Source: Pantoea sp. At-9b (GTDB taxonomy: Bacteria; Pseudomonadota; Gammaproteobacteria; Enterobacterales; Enterobacteriaceae). From it: a stretch of 64,000 bases of DNA. The notes under the pieces were generated by a model that worked only from the letters and a program-made list of their open reading frames with translations, ran no database searches and was not told the DNA's origin. Positions 45,534 to 55,676 of the stretch are shown here, piece after piece (the first letter of the stretch is position 1; each line of letters opens with the position of its first letter). Both the position numbers and the translations under genes were made by a program. Location of the stretch: the NCBI RefSeq assembly GCF_000175935.2, contig NC_014837.1, positions 1,860,001 through 1,924,000 on the forward strand, written 5' to 3'.

Positions 45534-45542
45534 AACATCGTT

Positions 45543-45566
45543 AGCGGCGCGATTAATCGCGCCGCT
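45543..45566. repeat. Extragenic palindromic repeat, copy 2
   Basis: AGCGGCGCGATT followed directly by its complement AATCGCGCCGCT: a perfect 24-bp palindrome, with GTT/CTC just outside. It lies between the convergent pdxY and gstA genes. Same core as 1048-1103 and 57327-57397. Confidence 0.8.
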
Positions 45567-45571
45567 CTGCA

Positions 45572-46177
45572 TCAAACCAGACCTTCCGCCTTCAGCGCTG
45601 CCTGGACCGCCGGGCGTTCTGCCACCCGATCAAACCAGTTATTCAGCGCCGCGAATTCACTCAAATCGAGCTGCAATGCATGCGCCCAGCGCGTCACCAC
45701 AAACAGATAGGCATCGGCCACGGTAAAACGTAGCCCCATCAGCCACTGCTTGTCCTGCAACGCACGATTAGCAATGGCGAATTTTTTGAGCAGTTGCTCA
45801 CGCACCTGCTCTTTATACTCGGCAGGGGTGTCCTTTCTGAATAAAGGGCTGAAGCCTTTGTGCAGTTCGGTGCCGATAAAGCTCAGCCATTCCAGCGTAT
45901 GATAACGCGTCAGGCTACCGGTCGGTGCCAGCAGGTGTCGATCCGGTTTTTGATCGGCCAGATATTGCACAATCGCCGTCCCTTCCGTCAGTAACGTGCC
46001 ATCATCAAACTGTAAAGCCGGAACCTGTCCTTTCGGGTTTATCTGCCAGTAATCTTCTCCTCGCTCGGTACGTTTCTGTTGCAGGTCGACATTAACCTGC
46101 GTGAAGTCCAGTCCGCATTCGCGCATTACAATGTGTGGCGATAGCGAACAGGCACCGGGCTTGCAATAGAGTTTCAT
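45572..46177 (-). CDS. gstA: Glutathione S-transferase GstA
   Basis: Cytoplasmic beta-class GST; 201 aa from the ATG at 46177, the E. coli length. It has the family start [20 protein letters not shown] with Cys10, [20 protein letters not shown] and [17 protein letters not shown]. The Met codon at 46180 is an alternative start. Longer frames add residues not found in the family. In E. coli gstA and dtpA are neighbours; here a LysR gene and two others come between. Confidence 0.94.
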   Translation of the reverse strand: MKLYCKPGACSLSPHIVMRECGLDFTQVNVDLQQKRTERGEDYWQINPKGQVPALQFDDGTLLTEGTAIVQYLADQKPDRHLLAPTGSLTRYHTLEWLSFIGTELHKGFSPLFRKDTPAEYKEQVREQLLKKFAIANRALQDKQWLMGLRFTVADAYLFVVTRWAHALQLDLSEFAALNNWFDRVAERPAVQAALKAEGLV

Positions 46178-46248
46178 CATGGCCTCTCCTGGGTTTGTTG
46201 TGATCAAACCAGCATAATTCGGCAAAAAAGATTTGCCAGTGATACCGA

Positions 46249-47160
46249 TCAGGAATCGTGGCTGACAGGGTAAATTTCTTCATTAAAGCAGGCGAGTGCG
46301 GGCAGACGCGTTAGCGCAAAATCCCAGAATTGACGCACTTTCGGCGTCATATTCCTCACCCGCTGCGTCACCAGCTGGACCGGCAAGGCGGCAGGTTCCC
46401 ACTCCGGCAATAAACGGATCAAGGTTCCGGCGCGCAGATCGTCCAACACCTGATAGGAAAGCAAGCGGCCAATACCCTGGTGACTGCGCAGCGCCAGCAG
46501 TTGGCTTTCTACTTCATTCACGCGCAGCCGGGGAGTAATACGCACCCGGACATCACGGGCAAAGCGCCATTCACGCGTCTGGCGGGTTCCGGCAATCAAC
46601 GCATGTTCGCTCAGCGCGGAAGGATGCGGCGGGAAACCCGCGCGTTGCAAATACGCCGGGCTGGCAATCAGCATGCTACGCACAGTACCGACCCGACGCG
46701 CTACCATGGACGAATCCTGTAGCTCGCCAATCCGTAGCGCAATATCCAGCCCGTTATCAATCAGATCCTGATAACTGTCGCTCAGCACCAACTCCAGCTG
46801 AATTTCCGGATGGCGCGCCAGAAAGGCGTTCACCAGCGGCATAACATGACGTCGGCCAAACTGAACCGGTGCGGTAACACGTAGCAATCCCTGCAAGCCG
46901 CTGTGATGGGCGCTGTCCATTGCCGCCTGATAGTCCGTCAGCAACTGGCGTGCCTGCTCAAACAGTTGCCACCCGGCTTCAGTTGGGGCCAGTTGGCGCG
47001 TGGTGCGTTCAATTAAGGTGGTGCCGAAGCGCTGCTCCAGTGCCGCCAGGGTGCGGGTGATGACCGGCGGCGAGCGCTGCAAACGACGTGCGGCTGCCGC
47101 CAGGCTACCCTGTTGAATGACGGTGACGAACACCTGTAGCTCATCGAATCTGTCCATCAT
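46249..47160 (-). CDS. LysR-family transcriptional regulator
   Basis: A 303-aa regulator with N-terminal winged helix-turn-helix ([41 protein letters not shown]) and a substrate-binding domain ([49 protein letters not shown]). It starts 88 bp from the divergent GST gene at 47249, and probably controls the two-gene unit there. It is not in E. coli at this locus. The effector is unknown. Confidence 0.9.
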   Translation of the reverse strand: MMDRFDELQVFVTVIQQGSLAAAARRLQRSPPVITRTLAALEQRFGTTLIERTTRQLAPTEAGWQLFEQARQLLTDYQAAMDSAHHSGLQGLLRVTAPVQFGRRHVMPLVNAFLARHPEIQLELVLSDSYQDLIDNGLDIALRIGELQDSSMVARRVGTVRSMLIASPAYLQRAGFPPHPSALSEHALIAGTRQTREWRFARDVRVRITPRLRVNEVESQLLALRSHQGIGRLLSYQVLDDLRAGTLIRLLPEWEPAALPVQLVTQRVRNMTPKVRQFWDFALTRLPALACFNEEIYPVSHDS

Positions 47161-47248
47161 TATTCCTGTTTTGGTAACAGTCTCTTGTCATAACCCGATC
47201 TTCATTACGTTAATCACAAGAGTAAGCTAAGCAAAAAAGGAGATCATC

Positions 47249-47875
47249 ATGAAACTGTACAGCACCCCGTTATCTGGCCATGCGCACCGTGTACGGCTGT
47301 TATTGAACATGTTGCAACTGGATTATCACTGCATCGAAGCGGCGGCGGCGTTGCGTCAGCAACCTGAATTTCGCCAGTTGAATCCCTGGCAGCAGATCCC
47401 GGTGCTGGTGGATGATGATGTGGTGATTTACGACAGTAACGCCATCCTGGTGTATCTGGTGCGGCGCTATGCCCCTGACAGCCACTGGATGCCGGATGAG
47501 CCGGTCGCCGCCGCGCAGGTACAGCTGTGGCTGGGGAAAGCGGCCGGAGAGATTCGCTATGGCGTCGGCTCGGCGCGCTTAATTAAACAATTTCACACCC
47601 CGGAAGATTACGCCTCGGCATGCAGCGTGGCGGCGCGTTTTCTGCCGCAGATGGAGGCGCATTTACGCTCGCAACGCTGGCTGGCTGGCGAGTTGCCCAC
47701 TATCGCCGATCTTGCCTGTTACGCTTACGTGGCCTGCGCACCGCAGGGTGGCATCGCCTTACAGCCGTGGCCTGCGATTCGCCAGTGGCTGACCCAGGTG
47801 GAGGCGCTACCGGGTTTCGAAGCGTTACCGCCGTTACCCCTGCCCGAGGACTGCCAAAATGTTTCATCCCGGTGA
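47249..47875 (+). CDS. Glutathione S-transferase family protein
   Basis: A 208-aa GST with thioredoxin-like N-terminus (MKLYSTPLSGHAHRVRLLLNMLQLDYHCIE) and helical C-terminus (LAGELPTIADLACYAYVACAPQGG). The likely active-site residue is Ser5 or Ser9 region in STPLSGHAH, as in Ser-type GSTs. AAGGAG (47238-47243) is the ribosome site. Overlaps the next gene by 17 bp, so the pair is probably co-translated. Substrate unknown. Confidence 0.88.
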   Translation: MKLYSTPLSGHAHRVRLLLNMLQLDYHCIEAAAALRQQPEFRQLNPWQQIPVLVDDDVVIYDSNAILVYLVRRYAPDSHWMPDEPVAAAQVQLWLGKAAGEIRYGVGSARLIKQFHTPEDYASACSVAARFLPQMEAHLRSQRWLAGELPTIADLACYAYVACAPQGGIALQPWPAIRQWLTQVEALPGFEALPPLPLPEDCQNVSSR

Positions 47876-48707
47876 ACAACGCGCGCAGCAGCTGGCGGGT
47901 TTTAGTCAGGTCCGCGCCGCGATTTACGATCAAATGCCGCAGCAACATCAGCTGTTTTTCGCGCAACTGCCGTATCTGCTGTTGGCGCAGCGCGATGATC
48001 ACGGCTGGCCATGGGCGCATCTGTTGATGGCGCAGCCCGGCTTTGTTCAGCCGCTGGATGAACACCATCTGGCAATCAACGCCCGCGCGTTACAACGTGC
48101 GGCGCTGTTACAACCGCTGGTGGAAGGGGATGCGTTGGCGATACTCGGCATTGACTTTGCCACCCGCCGTCGCAATCGCGCCAATGGGCAGGTCGCCGCT
48201 ATTGGGCCGGAACATCTGGTGATGCGGGTTAACGAGAGCTTTGGCAACTGTCCACAATATATCCATCAGTATCCGTGGCATGTTCCTGTTGTGCAGCGGG
48301 TGGAGGTTGAACAGGACACCACGCTAAACCCGGCAGACCGGCAGTTATTGCACCGTAGCCAAACGTTTTTTATCGCCAGCGGTGCGCCCTCCGGCAGTAT
48401 GGATATTTCTCATCGTGGGGGGCCAGCCGGTTTTCTGCGCTGCCATCCGTCAGGGGCGTTGTCGTTTGATGATTTTCCTGGCAACCGCTATATGAATACC
48501 CTGGGTAATCTGCTGCTGGATGCGCGCTGTGCGTTGTTGATCCCGGACTGGCACCAGGGCAGCGCATTGCATTTGCAGGGTGAGATGACCATCGACTGGA
48601 CCGCACATAATGATGAAGGGAAGGGTATCCGGCGTTTGTGGTTTACGCCGCAGCGGGTGATGCGGTTGGGAGCAGGGGCCTGTTGGCAAACGGACGCTGC
48701 CGCATAA
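47859..48707 (+). CDS. PNPOx-like flavin-binding oxidoreductase
   Basis: A 282-aa protein with the split-barrel PNPOx-like pattern seen in flavin-nucleotide binding proteins (RDDHGWPWAHLLMAQPGF, DALAILGIDFATRRRNRANGQV, MDISHRGGPAGFLR, DDFPGNRYMNTLGNLLLDARCALLIPDW). Such proteins, adjacent to GST and LysR genes, are common in proteobacteria and may act on reactive or antimicrobial flavin-dependent substrates. Start ATG 47859 overlaps the GST gene. Assignment is by general pattern, not a specific family. Confidence 0.75.
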   Translation: MFHPGEQRAQQLAGFSQVRAAIYDQMPQQHQLFFAQLPYLLLAQRDDHGWPWAHLLMAQPGFVQPLDEHHLAINARALQRAALLQPLVEGDALAILGIDFATRRRNRANGQVAAIGPEHLVMRVNESFGNCPQYIHQYPWHVPVVQRVEVEQDTTLNPADRQLLHRSQTFFIASGAPSGSMDISHRGGPAGFLRCHPSGALSFDDFPGNRYMNTLGNLLLDARCALLIPDWHQGSALHLQGEMTIDWTAHNDEGKGIRRLWFTPQRVMRLGAGACWQTDAAA

Positions 48708-48712
48708 AAAAA

Positions 48713-48746
48713 CCGCCATCCCTGAGGATGACGGCTTAATCGTTTT
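48713..48746. terminator. Terminator between the PNPOx-like gene and dtpA
   Basis: CCGCCATCC-CTGA-GGATGACGG, a near-perfect stem with one mismatch, followed by TTAATCGTTTTT on the plus strand and preceded by AAAAAAA, so it can terminate both convergent genes. Confidence 0.7.
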
Positions 48747-48765
48747 TCCGGACTGGCCCGACAGA

Positions 48766-50271
48766 TTAGGAATTGGCGTTTGCGCGCTGCAATTCAGTCT
48801 GGGCATCGTCCTGCGTCATGCGGTTCAGCAGCGGGGCGGTGAGCAGCATCAGGATGGCAATCACGCCGGTCGCGATACCGATTTGCTGGAACACATGGCT
48901 GTAAACGGCCAGTGAGGCGTGCGGATCGGTCACATCATTCGGTACGGCCATCAGGTTAGCCACTTTACCGGCGATCATTGCGGCACCTGCGGTGGTCAGG
49001 AACCATGAACCCATGATAAAGCCCATCAGACGCTGTGGAACCAACTGTGCCACCATCGCCAGACCGAGGCCAGAGATCATCAGTTCACCCACGCTCTGCA
49101 ACGCATAGCTGAGGATCAGCCAGTTGACCGACACGATTCCGGCTTCATTGGCGAACTTCGCACCAAACGGCAGTACCAGGAAGGCCGCTGAACACAGCAC
49201 CATACCGATGGCAAACTTGTGCGGCATCGGCAGTTTGTCGCCCATTTTGTTGTACACCGCAGCCAGAATCGGGCTGGCAAGCATGATCCAGAACGGGTTC
49301 AGCGCCTGGAACTGCTCCGGCTCAAAGGTGATGCCGAGAATGGCATGCTCTACGTTACGGATGGCGAAGAAGTTCAATGAGGTCGGCATCTGCATGTACA
49401 ACACGAAGAACACGATCGCTTCAACCATCAGCAGGAACGCTACGATCATTTTACGACGTGCTGCGCCTTGCAAGGCAAAGGCTTCTTTGGCAAACACCAT
49501 CACGATACCAATGGCGATCACACCCAGAGCCATACGCGCAATGCTCTGGTGATGCAGCAACCAGGTTGCCAGGGCAATCAGTGCCACTACGCCAACCAGT
49601 GTCATCAGTAATTTGTTGATCTGCAACGGTGCGAAGTCCGGTTTAGAACCGTAGTTTTTCACCAGGCGCTGGCAGAACAGGAAGTTCAGCAGGGTAATGA
49701 CTAGACCCACCACCGACAGTGAGAACGCCGCGCCCCAGCCATACTTCGCTGCCAGCCACGGTGTCAGCATCATAGAGAACAGCGAACCGATATTGATCGA
49801 CATGTAGAACATGGTGAATGCACCGTCGATACGCGGGTCGTCTTTCTCGTAGCAGGTGGAGAGCAGGGAAGACGGGTTGGCTTTAAACAGACCGCTACCG
49901 ACGGCAATGGTGGCCATGCCGACATACACCATGGTGGTGTCATGACCGGAGAAGGCGACAAACGCGTAACCCAGCGCCAGTACCATCACGCCCAGAATAA
50001 TGACACGTTTGGTGCCCAGCACTTTATCACCCAGCCAGCCGCCAATGGCAACCAGACCGTAAACCAGTGCACTAAACGAGGTGAACAGGGTGATGGAGTC
50101 TGCTTCAGACATCCCCAGCTGTTTCACCAGGTAAACCGCCATAATGGCCTGCAGGCCGTAGTAACCAAAACGTTCCCACAGTTCGATCGAGAAGATCAGG
50201 TAGAACGCTTTCGGTTGCTTGAACGCGTTGAGGCTGACTGCCTCATCAGTGTGTTTGTTTGCAGTTGACAC
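48766..50271 (-). CDS. dtpA: Dipeptide/tripeptide permease A (POT family)
   Basis: Proton-coupled di- and tripeptide importer, 14 helices, 501 aa (E. coli 500). The POT proton-coupling motif ExxER is at residues 30-34 ([16 protein letters not shown]); [12 protein letters not shown] follows, and [15 protein letters not shown] at 50271. It has a long (about 500-bp) upstream region before the palindromic element. Confidence 0.96.
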   Translation of the reverse strand: MSTANKHTDEAVSLNAFKQPKAFYLIFSIELWERFGYYGLQAIMAVYLVKQLGMSEADSITLFTSFSALVYGLVAIGGWLGDKVLGTKRVIILGVMVLALGYAFVAFSGHDTTMVYVGMATIAVGSGLFKANPSSLLSTCYEKDDPRIDGAFTMFYMSINIGSLFSMMLTPWLAAKYGWGAAFSLSVVGLVITLLNFLFCQRLVKNYGSKPDFAPLQINKLLMTLVGVVALIALATWLLHHQSIARMALGVIAIGIVMVFAKEAFALQGAARRKMIVAFLLMVEAIVFFVLYMQMPTSLNFFAIRNVEHAILGITFEPEQFQALNPFWIMLASPILAAVYNKMGDKLPMPHKFAIGMVLCSAAFLVLPFGAKFANEAGIVSVNWLILSYALQSVGELMISGLGLAMVAQLVPQRLMGFIMGSWFLTTAGAAMIAGKVANLMAVPNDVTDPHASLAVYSHVFQQIGIATGVIAILMLLTAPLLNRMTQDDAQTELQRANANS

Positions 50272-50775
50272 GAGTACCTCAGTTTATACATAGCCTGTTT
50301 TTTGACAGGAATTAAGTCTGCGTCAGGCCGGGTAAATCCTGCGCAACATTGTTATTAGAAAGGAAAAACGGCGCCTAATTTGGCTGAATCAGGCCAGCAG
50401 GGCAAGTACTTTTTACACGCTGAAATACCTGCTAAGGGTAGGGTTAAAGCAATTATAAAAAGTTGTTAATTAGTGTTAAATGCCGGATGAGGTCATTATA
50501 TCAGTATAATCGGTTGATTTGCAGATCCAGAAGATCATTTTCCTGATATAAACTGCGAAAATTCTGATTTTCAGGAGATATACCTGCTGTATGAAACATA
50601 AACAAAAAATAAACCTGTTATTGGCGTATTTTTAAGCATGATGGATTGATAATTAACCAAAAAAACCGCCATGAAGATTCCGAGTGGCTAATTAGTTGAT
50701 CCTGCGCACAAAAATACGCTTTATTTTCAGATGTAAAAAAAGAAAACGTTTGCGGATGGTCATTCAGACAGATAA
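50272..50775. other. Intergenic region upstream of dtpA
   Basis: About 500 bp, AT-rich, no supported gene. It should hold the dtpA promoter and 5' leader. A short imperfect stem (GATCCAGAAGATC, and CCTGATATA/TCAGGAGATATACC) is seen near 50525-50585 but I cannot assign it. A 14-codon frame at 50591 lacks a well-spaced ribosome site. Confidence 0.5.
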
Positions 50776-51352
50776 AAGCCTCCCTTAAGGCTAATGCTGG
50801 TCAGTTAAGGCCATATTCGGGTAAGGCTGCCATTTTTCATGCGTACTCTGCTGTGGGCCATCGCTCCTCTGCTGCTGCCGGGCAGTCCTCGCGCCGCTGA
50901 CGCGGTGCCTTCGGCTTCAACGTCGTGCCGACGGACCGTTCGGGGAAGTCCATCCCTGTCCACCCCGAACTGACTCACGCATCCCTGCGTGAGTCTCCTG
51001 GCACAACGTTAAAGCCTCAGCGCTGCGAATAGCCCTTTGCAGCAGCAGAGGGGCGATGGCCTTCGCGATTGTGCCCTTTATGACACACGCACCAAAGCTT
51101 CGGAGCAGGCTGGGGCCGCTCAGGGGCAGGCAATCCGCAGCGCTGAACAGAGTGAGTCAGCCAGGAGAGCGCGCATGGATGCGCGCGAAAGGCGGGGTGG
51201 AACAGGGATGTGCCATCGCCGCCGGTCCGTCAGGCAGACGAATGACGTGAAGGCACCGCGTCAGCGGCGCGAGGACCGCCAGCCCCTGAGCGACACCAGA
51301 CTGCGTCATCACCGATTGCTTAACTGACCAGCATTAGCCCTTAGGGCGGCTT
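50776..51352. mobile_element. Palindromic non-autonomous element with IS4-like terminal inverted repeats
   Basis: About 577 bp between dtpA and betT. The ends are inverted repeats of about 34 bp with a few mismatches: 50776-50809 (containing TAATGCTGGTCAGTTAAG) and 51319-51352 (its complement). The IS4 end, from memory, is TAATGCCGATCAGTTAAGG, close to the core. Inside are a 28-bp perfect inverted pair (50885-50912 with 51249-51276), a 23-bp pair with one mismatch (50856-50878 with 51039-51061) and local hairpins at 50972-50995 (GACTCACGCA-TCCC-TGCGTGAGTC) and 51169-51186 (GCGCGCAT-GG-ATGCGCGC). No transposase is present; frames in it look fortuitous. GC-rich against an AT-rich left flank. 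No target duplication could be found. Confidence 0.75.
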
Positions 51353-51372
51353 ATCAGGGATAAGCGAGCGGT

Positions 51373-53388
51373 TTATCGCACTAAATGCAAATATTGCAAA
51401 TGGCGCTCGTAGTGATCGAGGATGTCATTGATAATCTGCTCCTCGTTGTAACCCACCAGATCATATTCCTGGCTGCCTTCCCACAGATGCACTTCGGCGC
51501 GATAGTAACGACTGGCTGCAAGGTTGGCATGACGACCCGCACGCATAAAAGAAGGGGTGGCATAGCCGGTCATCTGTACCGCGTAGTGGAAGGGGGCTTC
51601 TTCACCGTGTGCAACGCGCAAACCCAGGGTGAAATCCTGCGGCGACAGATCCTTTTCGACTTGCAACCCTTTCTCCTGCAACACGGATGACACTTTACTC
51701 AGCGCCGGACGCACGGTGTCATCCATAAAACGATACACGGTGTCGCGTGAGGGGTAGCTGATGGCGCGATTGAGACGATGACGCCAGCTACGAGTATGGC
51801 CGGGACGATAGCGATCGTGAATCATCGGGGAGGCGATGGCGACGGAACGGCTGCGATCACGCTGTTTTTCATGGTGCAATGCCCGGTACATTGCGACCAC
51901 ATACAGCACCAACACCAGCGAAAAGGGGAGCGCGCTCAGCACCACGGCGGTCTGCAACGCGGTGTAATCACCGGCGAACAGCAGCGACAGCGTCAGGATG
52001 CAAACTGCGGCGGCCCAGAAAATACGCAGCCAGTTGGGCGCATCTTCACCGCCATTTTCGCCTGCACAGGAGAGATTGGCGACCACCAATGCTCCGGAGT
52101 CTGCGGAGGTGACAAAGAAGATAAAACAGATCGCCACTGCCAGCACAATCACCGGTGTTGCCAGCGGATAGGTCGCCAGCATGTGATACACCGCCTGGGC
52201 CGGATCGCTCAGAGCGACATCACCCAAGGTTTTCATTCCCTGCTGGAACAGGGAGAGCGCGCTGTTGCCGAACACCGACAGCCAGGCGAGGGTGAAGCCC
52301 ATCGGGATGAGCAGCACGCCAATCACAAATTCTCGCAGCGTGCGTCCACGGGAGATACGGGCAATAAACATGCCGACGAACGGTGACCACGCAATCCACC
52401 ATGCCCAGTAAAACACCGTCCAGCTACCGAGCCAGGCGTCTTTGTTGCTGTCGCTATAGGCATAGAGATCGAAGGTTTTACCCGGCAGGCGCGTGACGTA
52501 GTCGCCAAAATTTTGCACCAACGCATTCAGCAGATGGCCGGTGGGTCCGGCGAACAGCACGAAGCCAAACATCAGCAGCGCCAGCAGCATATTGACCTCC
52601 GACAAACGGCGAATGCCTTTATCGACCCCACTGACAGCCGACAGCGTCGCCGCACCCATCACAATGACAATCAGCAGCACCTGCATGCCGGGAGACTGGG
52701 CAATGCCGGTCAGCCAGCTGATGCCGGAATTGATCTGCATCACACCAATGCCGAGGCTGGTGGCAAGGCCAAACATCGTGCCAACAATCCCGAAGATGTC
52801 TACCGCATGGCCGATTGGCCCGTTGATACGCTCACCGATGAGTGGATAAAACGCTGAACGCAGCGCCAGCGGCAGGTTGTGGCGGTAAGCGAAATAGGCC
52901 AGCGCCATCGCCACCAGGGTATAAATCCCCCAGCCGTGCAGGCCCCAGTGCATCATGGTCAGTACCATGCCGTCGCGCGCGGCATCGGCTGACCCCGCGA
53001 TACCCTGCGGCGGCTGCAACAGGTGATCCAGCGGCTCAGACGCGCCGAAAAAGAGCAACTCGGAACCGATGCCGGCGGAAAATAGCATCGCTGCCCAGGT
53101 GCCGTAACTGAAATCTGGCCGTGCATGATCCGGTCCCAGTTTGATATCGCCATAGCGCGACAGGGCAATAAACAACACAAAGCCAAGATAAAACGCCACC
53201 ACCAGCATGTAGTACCAACCAAAAGTGGCGGAAGCCCAGCGCTGCGCCCGTCCCAGGGTGGCGCTGGCCTGATGCGGAAACAGCAGCACCATGGATGAAA
53301 ACAACACGATAATCAGTGCGGCACCCCAGAATACCGCTTTATTGAGCCTGACCGGCTGTCCGTCGGGCCGGTCCTGAATCCCCAGCAT
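51373..53388 (-). CDS. betT: High-affinity choline transporter BetT (BCCT family)
   Basis: Proton-driven choline importer of the BCCT family, 12 helices plus a long osmosensing cytoplasmic C-terminal tail (about residues 500-671). The 671-aa length suits BetT (E. coli 677). Matches to BetT: RWASATFGWYYMLVVAFYLGFVLFIALSRYGDIKLGPDHARPDFSYGTWAAMLFSAGIG, GVDKGIRRLSEVNMLL, WTVFYWAWWIAWSPFVGMFIARISRGRTLREFV. The segment after AGIG is SELLFFGASEPLDHL in place of E. coli IDLMFFSVAEPVTQY. Divergent from betI with the BetI operator between them. Confidence 0.9.
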   Translation of the reverse strand: MLGIQDRPDGQPVRLNKAVFWGAALIIVLFSSMVLLFPHQASATLGRAQRWASATFGWYYMLVVAFYLGFVLFIALSRYGDIKLGPDHARPDFSYGTWAAMLFSAGIGSELLFFGASEPLDHLLQPPQGIAGSADAARDGMVLTMMHWGLHGWGIYTLVAMALAYFAYRHNLPLALRSAFYPLIGERINGPIGHAVDIFGIVGTMFGLATSLGIGVMQINSGISWLTGIAQSPGMQVLLIVIVMGAATLSAVSGVDKGIRRLSEVNMLLALLMFGFVLFAGPTGHLLNALVQNFGDYVTRLPGKTFDLYAYSDSNKDAWLGSWTVFYWAWWIAWSPFVGMFIARISRGRTLREFVIGVLLIPMGFTLAWLSVFGNSALSLFQQGMKTLGDVALSDPAQAVYHMLATYPLATPVIVLAVAICFIFFVTSADSGALVVANLSCAGENGGEDAPNWLRIFWAAAVCILTLSLLFAGDYTALQTAVVLSALPFSLVLVLYVVAMYRALHHEKQRDRSRSVAIASPMIHDRYRPGHTRSWRHRLNRAISYPSRDTVYRFMDDTVRPALSKVSSVLQEKGLQVEKDLSPQDFTLGLRVAHGEEAPFHYAVQMTGYATPSFMRAGRHANLAASRYYRAEVHLWEGSQEYDLVGYNEEQIINDILDHYERHLQYLHLVR

Positions 53389-53469
53389 GTCTGTTCCTCA
53401 AAATTGCGATGAAGCGTCCTTGCAAGATATCCCTGTATTTAACGCGGGATTGTTACCCGATTGTTAGAA

Positions 53470-53517
53470 AGTGTAGTTTTTATTGATTGAACGTTCAATA
53501 TAAAAAGACTACACTTC
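53470..53517. promoter_or_regulatory. BetI operator in the betT-betI divergent promoter region
   Basis: Core TTGAACGTTCAA (53487-53498), within TTATTGATTGAACGTTCAAT, very similar to the E. coli BetI operator (ATTGATTGGACGTTCAAT). An outer inverted repeat surrounds it: AGTGTAGTTTTTAT on the left and ATAAAAAGACTACACT on the right. The dyad lies about 80-120 bp upstream of betT and 25-80 bp upstream of betI, so BetI can repress both directions until choline arrives. Confidence 0.85.
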
Positions 53518-53540
53518 TTCACATTCGATAGACAAAACCG

Positions 53541-54155
53541 ATGAACACCATGCCAAAAGTTGGAATGAAAGCCATTCGCCAGGCGCAGTTGATTCAGGCG
53601 ACCCTAACGGTGATCGACCGCGTGGGGCTGGCTGAGGCCAGTATTGCGTTGATAGCCAAAGAAGCGGGGGTATCGACCGGCATCGTCAGCCATTATTTTG
53701 GCGACAAAAACGGTCTGCTGGATGCCTGTATGCGGCAAATCCTCGCCGATCTTTATCTGGCCGTTGAGCGGCAAAGACGGCTGGTGGATGACACGCCAGC
53801 GGCGCAGATCCGCGCCATCATTGATGGCAATTTCGACCTGTCGCAGGTTGAAGGGCCGGTGCTCACGACCTGGCTGGTGTTCTGGACCAGCAGCCTGCAT
53901 CACGACAGCCTGCAACGTTTACAGCGTATTAATGACAAACGCTTGTGGTCGAACATCACCGCGCAGTTTGCCCGGGTGATGCCACGTGAGCAGGCTCGAG
54001 CGGCTGGCAGCAGTCTGGCGGCGCTCATTGACGGGCTGTGGTTGCGAATGACGCTGGCACCGCAACCCATGGCGCAGGGACTGTCGCAGGCGCGCCAGCT
54101 CTGCTATCAGAATCTCGCCCTGTGGCTGGCTGCCGCCGGGCCAACCCCATCCTGA
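53541..54155 (+). CDS. betI: Choline-responsive repressor BetI (TetR family)
   Basis: TetR-family repressor of the bet genes, released by choline. The 204-aa protein has helix-turn-helix ASIALIAKEAGVSTGIVSHYFGDKNGLLDA and the family segment WLVFWTSSLHHDSLQRLQRINDKRLWSNI...EQARAAGSSLAALIDGLWLR. The E. coli protein starts MPKLGM, which corresponds to the in-frame ATG at 53550; either could be the true start and neither has a strong ribosome site. First gene of betIBA; 9 bp before betB. Confidence 0.95.
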   Translation: MNTMPKVGMKAIRQAQLIQATLTVIDRVGLAEASIALIAKEAGVSTGIVSHYFGDKNGLLDACMRQILADLYLAVERQRRLVDDTPAAQIRAIIDGNFDLSQVEGPVLTTWLVFWTSSLHHDSLQRLQRINDKRLWSNITAQFARVMPREQARAAGSSLAALIDGLWLRMTLAPQPMAQGLSQARQLCYQNLALWLAAAGPTPS

Positions 54156-54164
54156 GGAGGACCC

Positions 54165-55631
54165 ATGGCTGACATTACGCGCTGCGGCTTATATATCAAT
54201 GGTCAGGCGTGTCCGGGTAACGGGCCGCTGTTTACTACCATCAACCCGGCGAATGGCGAGGTGCTGGCAGAAATTACCTCCGCCAGTCGTGAAGATGTGG
54301 ATCGCGCGGTCGCTACCGCGCGCGAAGGACAGCGCATCTGGCGAGGCTATACACCGGTGGAACGCAGTCGCGTGCTGTTAAAAGCCGTTGCTTTACTGCG
54401 TGAACACAATCAGAGGCTGGCAGAACTGGAAACCGCCGATACCGGCAAGCCAATCAGTGAAACGGCAGCGGTTGATATCGTCACCGGAGCGGACGTGCTG
54501 GAATATTACGCCGGTCTGGCTCCGGCATTACAGGGCGAGCAAATCCCACTGCGCGATAGCGCACTGGTCTACACCCGCCGTGAACCGCTGGGCGTCTGTG
54601 CCGGTATTGGCGCCTGGAACTACCCGATTCAAATCGCCTTGTGGAAAAGCGCCCCGGCGCTGGCTGCGGGTAATGCCATGGTGTTTAAGCCCAGTGAAGT
54701 CACACCGCTGAGTGCACTGGAGCTGGCGAAAATCTACAGCGAAGCCGGGCTACCGGATGGCGTATTTAATGTGGTGCAGGGCGCGGGCGAGGTTGGACAG
54801 GCGCTGAGTCAGCATCCGGATATCGATAAAGTCTCCTTCACTGGCGAAGTCAGCACCGGTAAACGGGTGATGGCGGATGCCGCACTGGCCAATCTGAAAG
54901 AGGTCACCATGGAGCTGGGCGGTAAATCGCCGCTGATCGTGTTTGCGGATGCCGATGTGGAGCGTGCTGTTGATGGCGCGCTGATGGCGAATTTCTACAG
55001 CAGTGGTCAGGTCTGTACCAATGGCACCCGGGTGTTTGTCCATCGCAGCATCCAGGCGCAGTTTGAGCAGCGCCTGCTGGAGAAAATGCAGGGCATCCGT
55101 ATGGGCGATCCGCGCGATGCCACGGTGAATTTCGGCCCACTGGTCAGCGAGCAGCATTGCCGCAAAGTTGAGAGCTACCTGAAACTCGGCAAGGAGCAAG
55201 GCGCACGCCTGCTGGCGGGGGGGCACCGCATTATCGACGGTCCGCTGGCGCGTGGTTGCTACATCGAACCGACGGTGTTCAGTGATTGCCACGATGAAAT
55301 GCAGATTGTGCGTGAGGAGATCTTCGGCCCGGTAATGAGCATCCTCACCTTCGACAGTGAAGAAGAAGTGATACGCCGGGCTAACGATACCGAGCTGGGG
55401 TTGGCCGCCGGGATCTTCACCCGCGACCTGAACCGTGCCCATCGGGTGATCCATCAGATAGAGGCGGGGATCTGCTGGATTAACAGCTGGGGTGAATCGC
55501 CCGCACCGATGCCGGTGGGAGGGTATAAGCAATCCGGTCTGGGGCGTGAAAACGGCATCGCCACGTTGCAACACTACACGCGCACCAAATCGGTGTTGAT
55601 TGAGTTGGGCGACTACCCGAGCGCATTTTGA
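54165..55631 (+). CDS. betB: Betaine aldehyde dehydrogenase
   Basis: NAD(P)-dependent enzyme oxidising betaine aldehyde to the osmoprotectant glycine betaine. 488 aa (E. coli 490). ALDH motifs: general base Glu in [12 protein letters not shown], nucleophile Cys in [12 protein letters not shown], and cofactor region [42 protein letters not shown] is typical of BetB. AGGAGG ribosome site precedes ATG. Confidence 0.96.
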   Translation: MADITRCGLYINGQACPGNGPLFTTINPANGEVLAEITSASREDVDRAVATAREGQRIWRGYTPVERSRVLLKAVALLREHNQRLAELETADTGKPISETAAVDIVTGADVLEYYAGLAPALQGEQIPLRDSALVYTRREPLGVCAGIGAWNYPIQIALWKSAPALAAGNAMVFKPSEVTPLSALELAKIYSEAGLPDGVFNVVQGAGEVGQALSQHPDIDKVSFTGEVSTGKRVMADAALANLKEVTMELGGKSPLIVFADADVERAVDGALMANFYSSGQVCTNGTRVFVHRSIQAQFEQRLLEKMQGIRMGDPRDATVNFGPLVSEQHCRKVESYLKLGKEQGARLLAGGHRIIDGPLARGCYIEPTVFSDCHDEMQIVREEIFGPVMSILTFDSEEEVIRRANDTELGLAAGIFTRDLNRAHRVIHQIEAGICWINSWGESPAPMPVGGYKQSGLGRENGIATLQHYTRTKSVLIELGDYPSAF

Positions 55632-55676
55632 GTTTTGACCACCGGCGGCATGCCGCCGGTGTGAACGGGAGGTTTA

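Noticed and set aside
50591..50635. Leader peptide MKHKQKINLLLAYF upstream of dtpA
   Set aside because: It is on the strand opposite to dtpA, and its ribosome site is too far from the ATG.
51037..51327. 96-aa frame inside the palindromic element as a gene
   Set aside because: Low-complexity Arg/Gln-rich translation, and the DNA is explained by inverted repeats.
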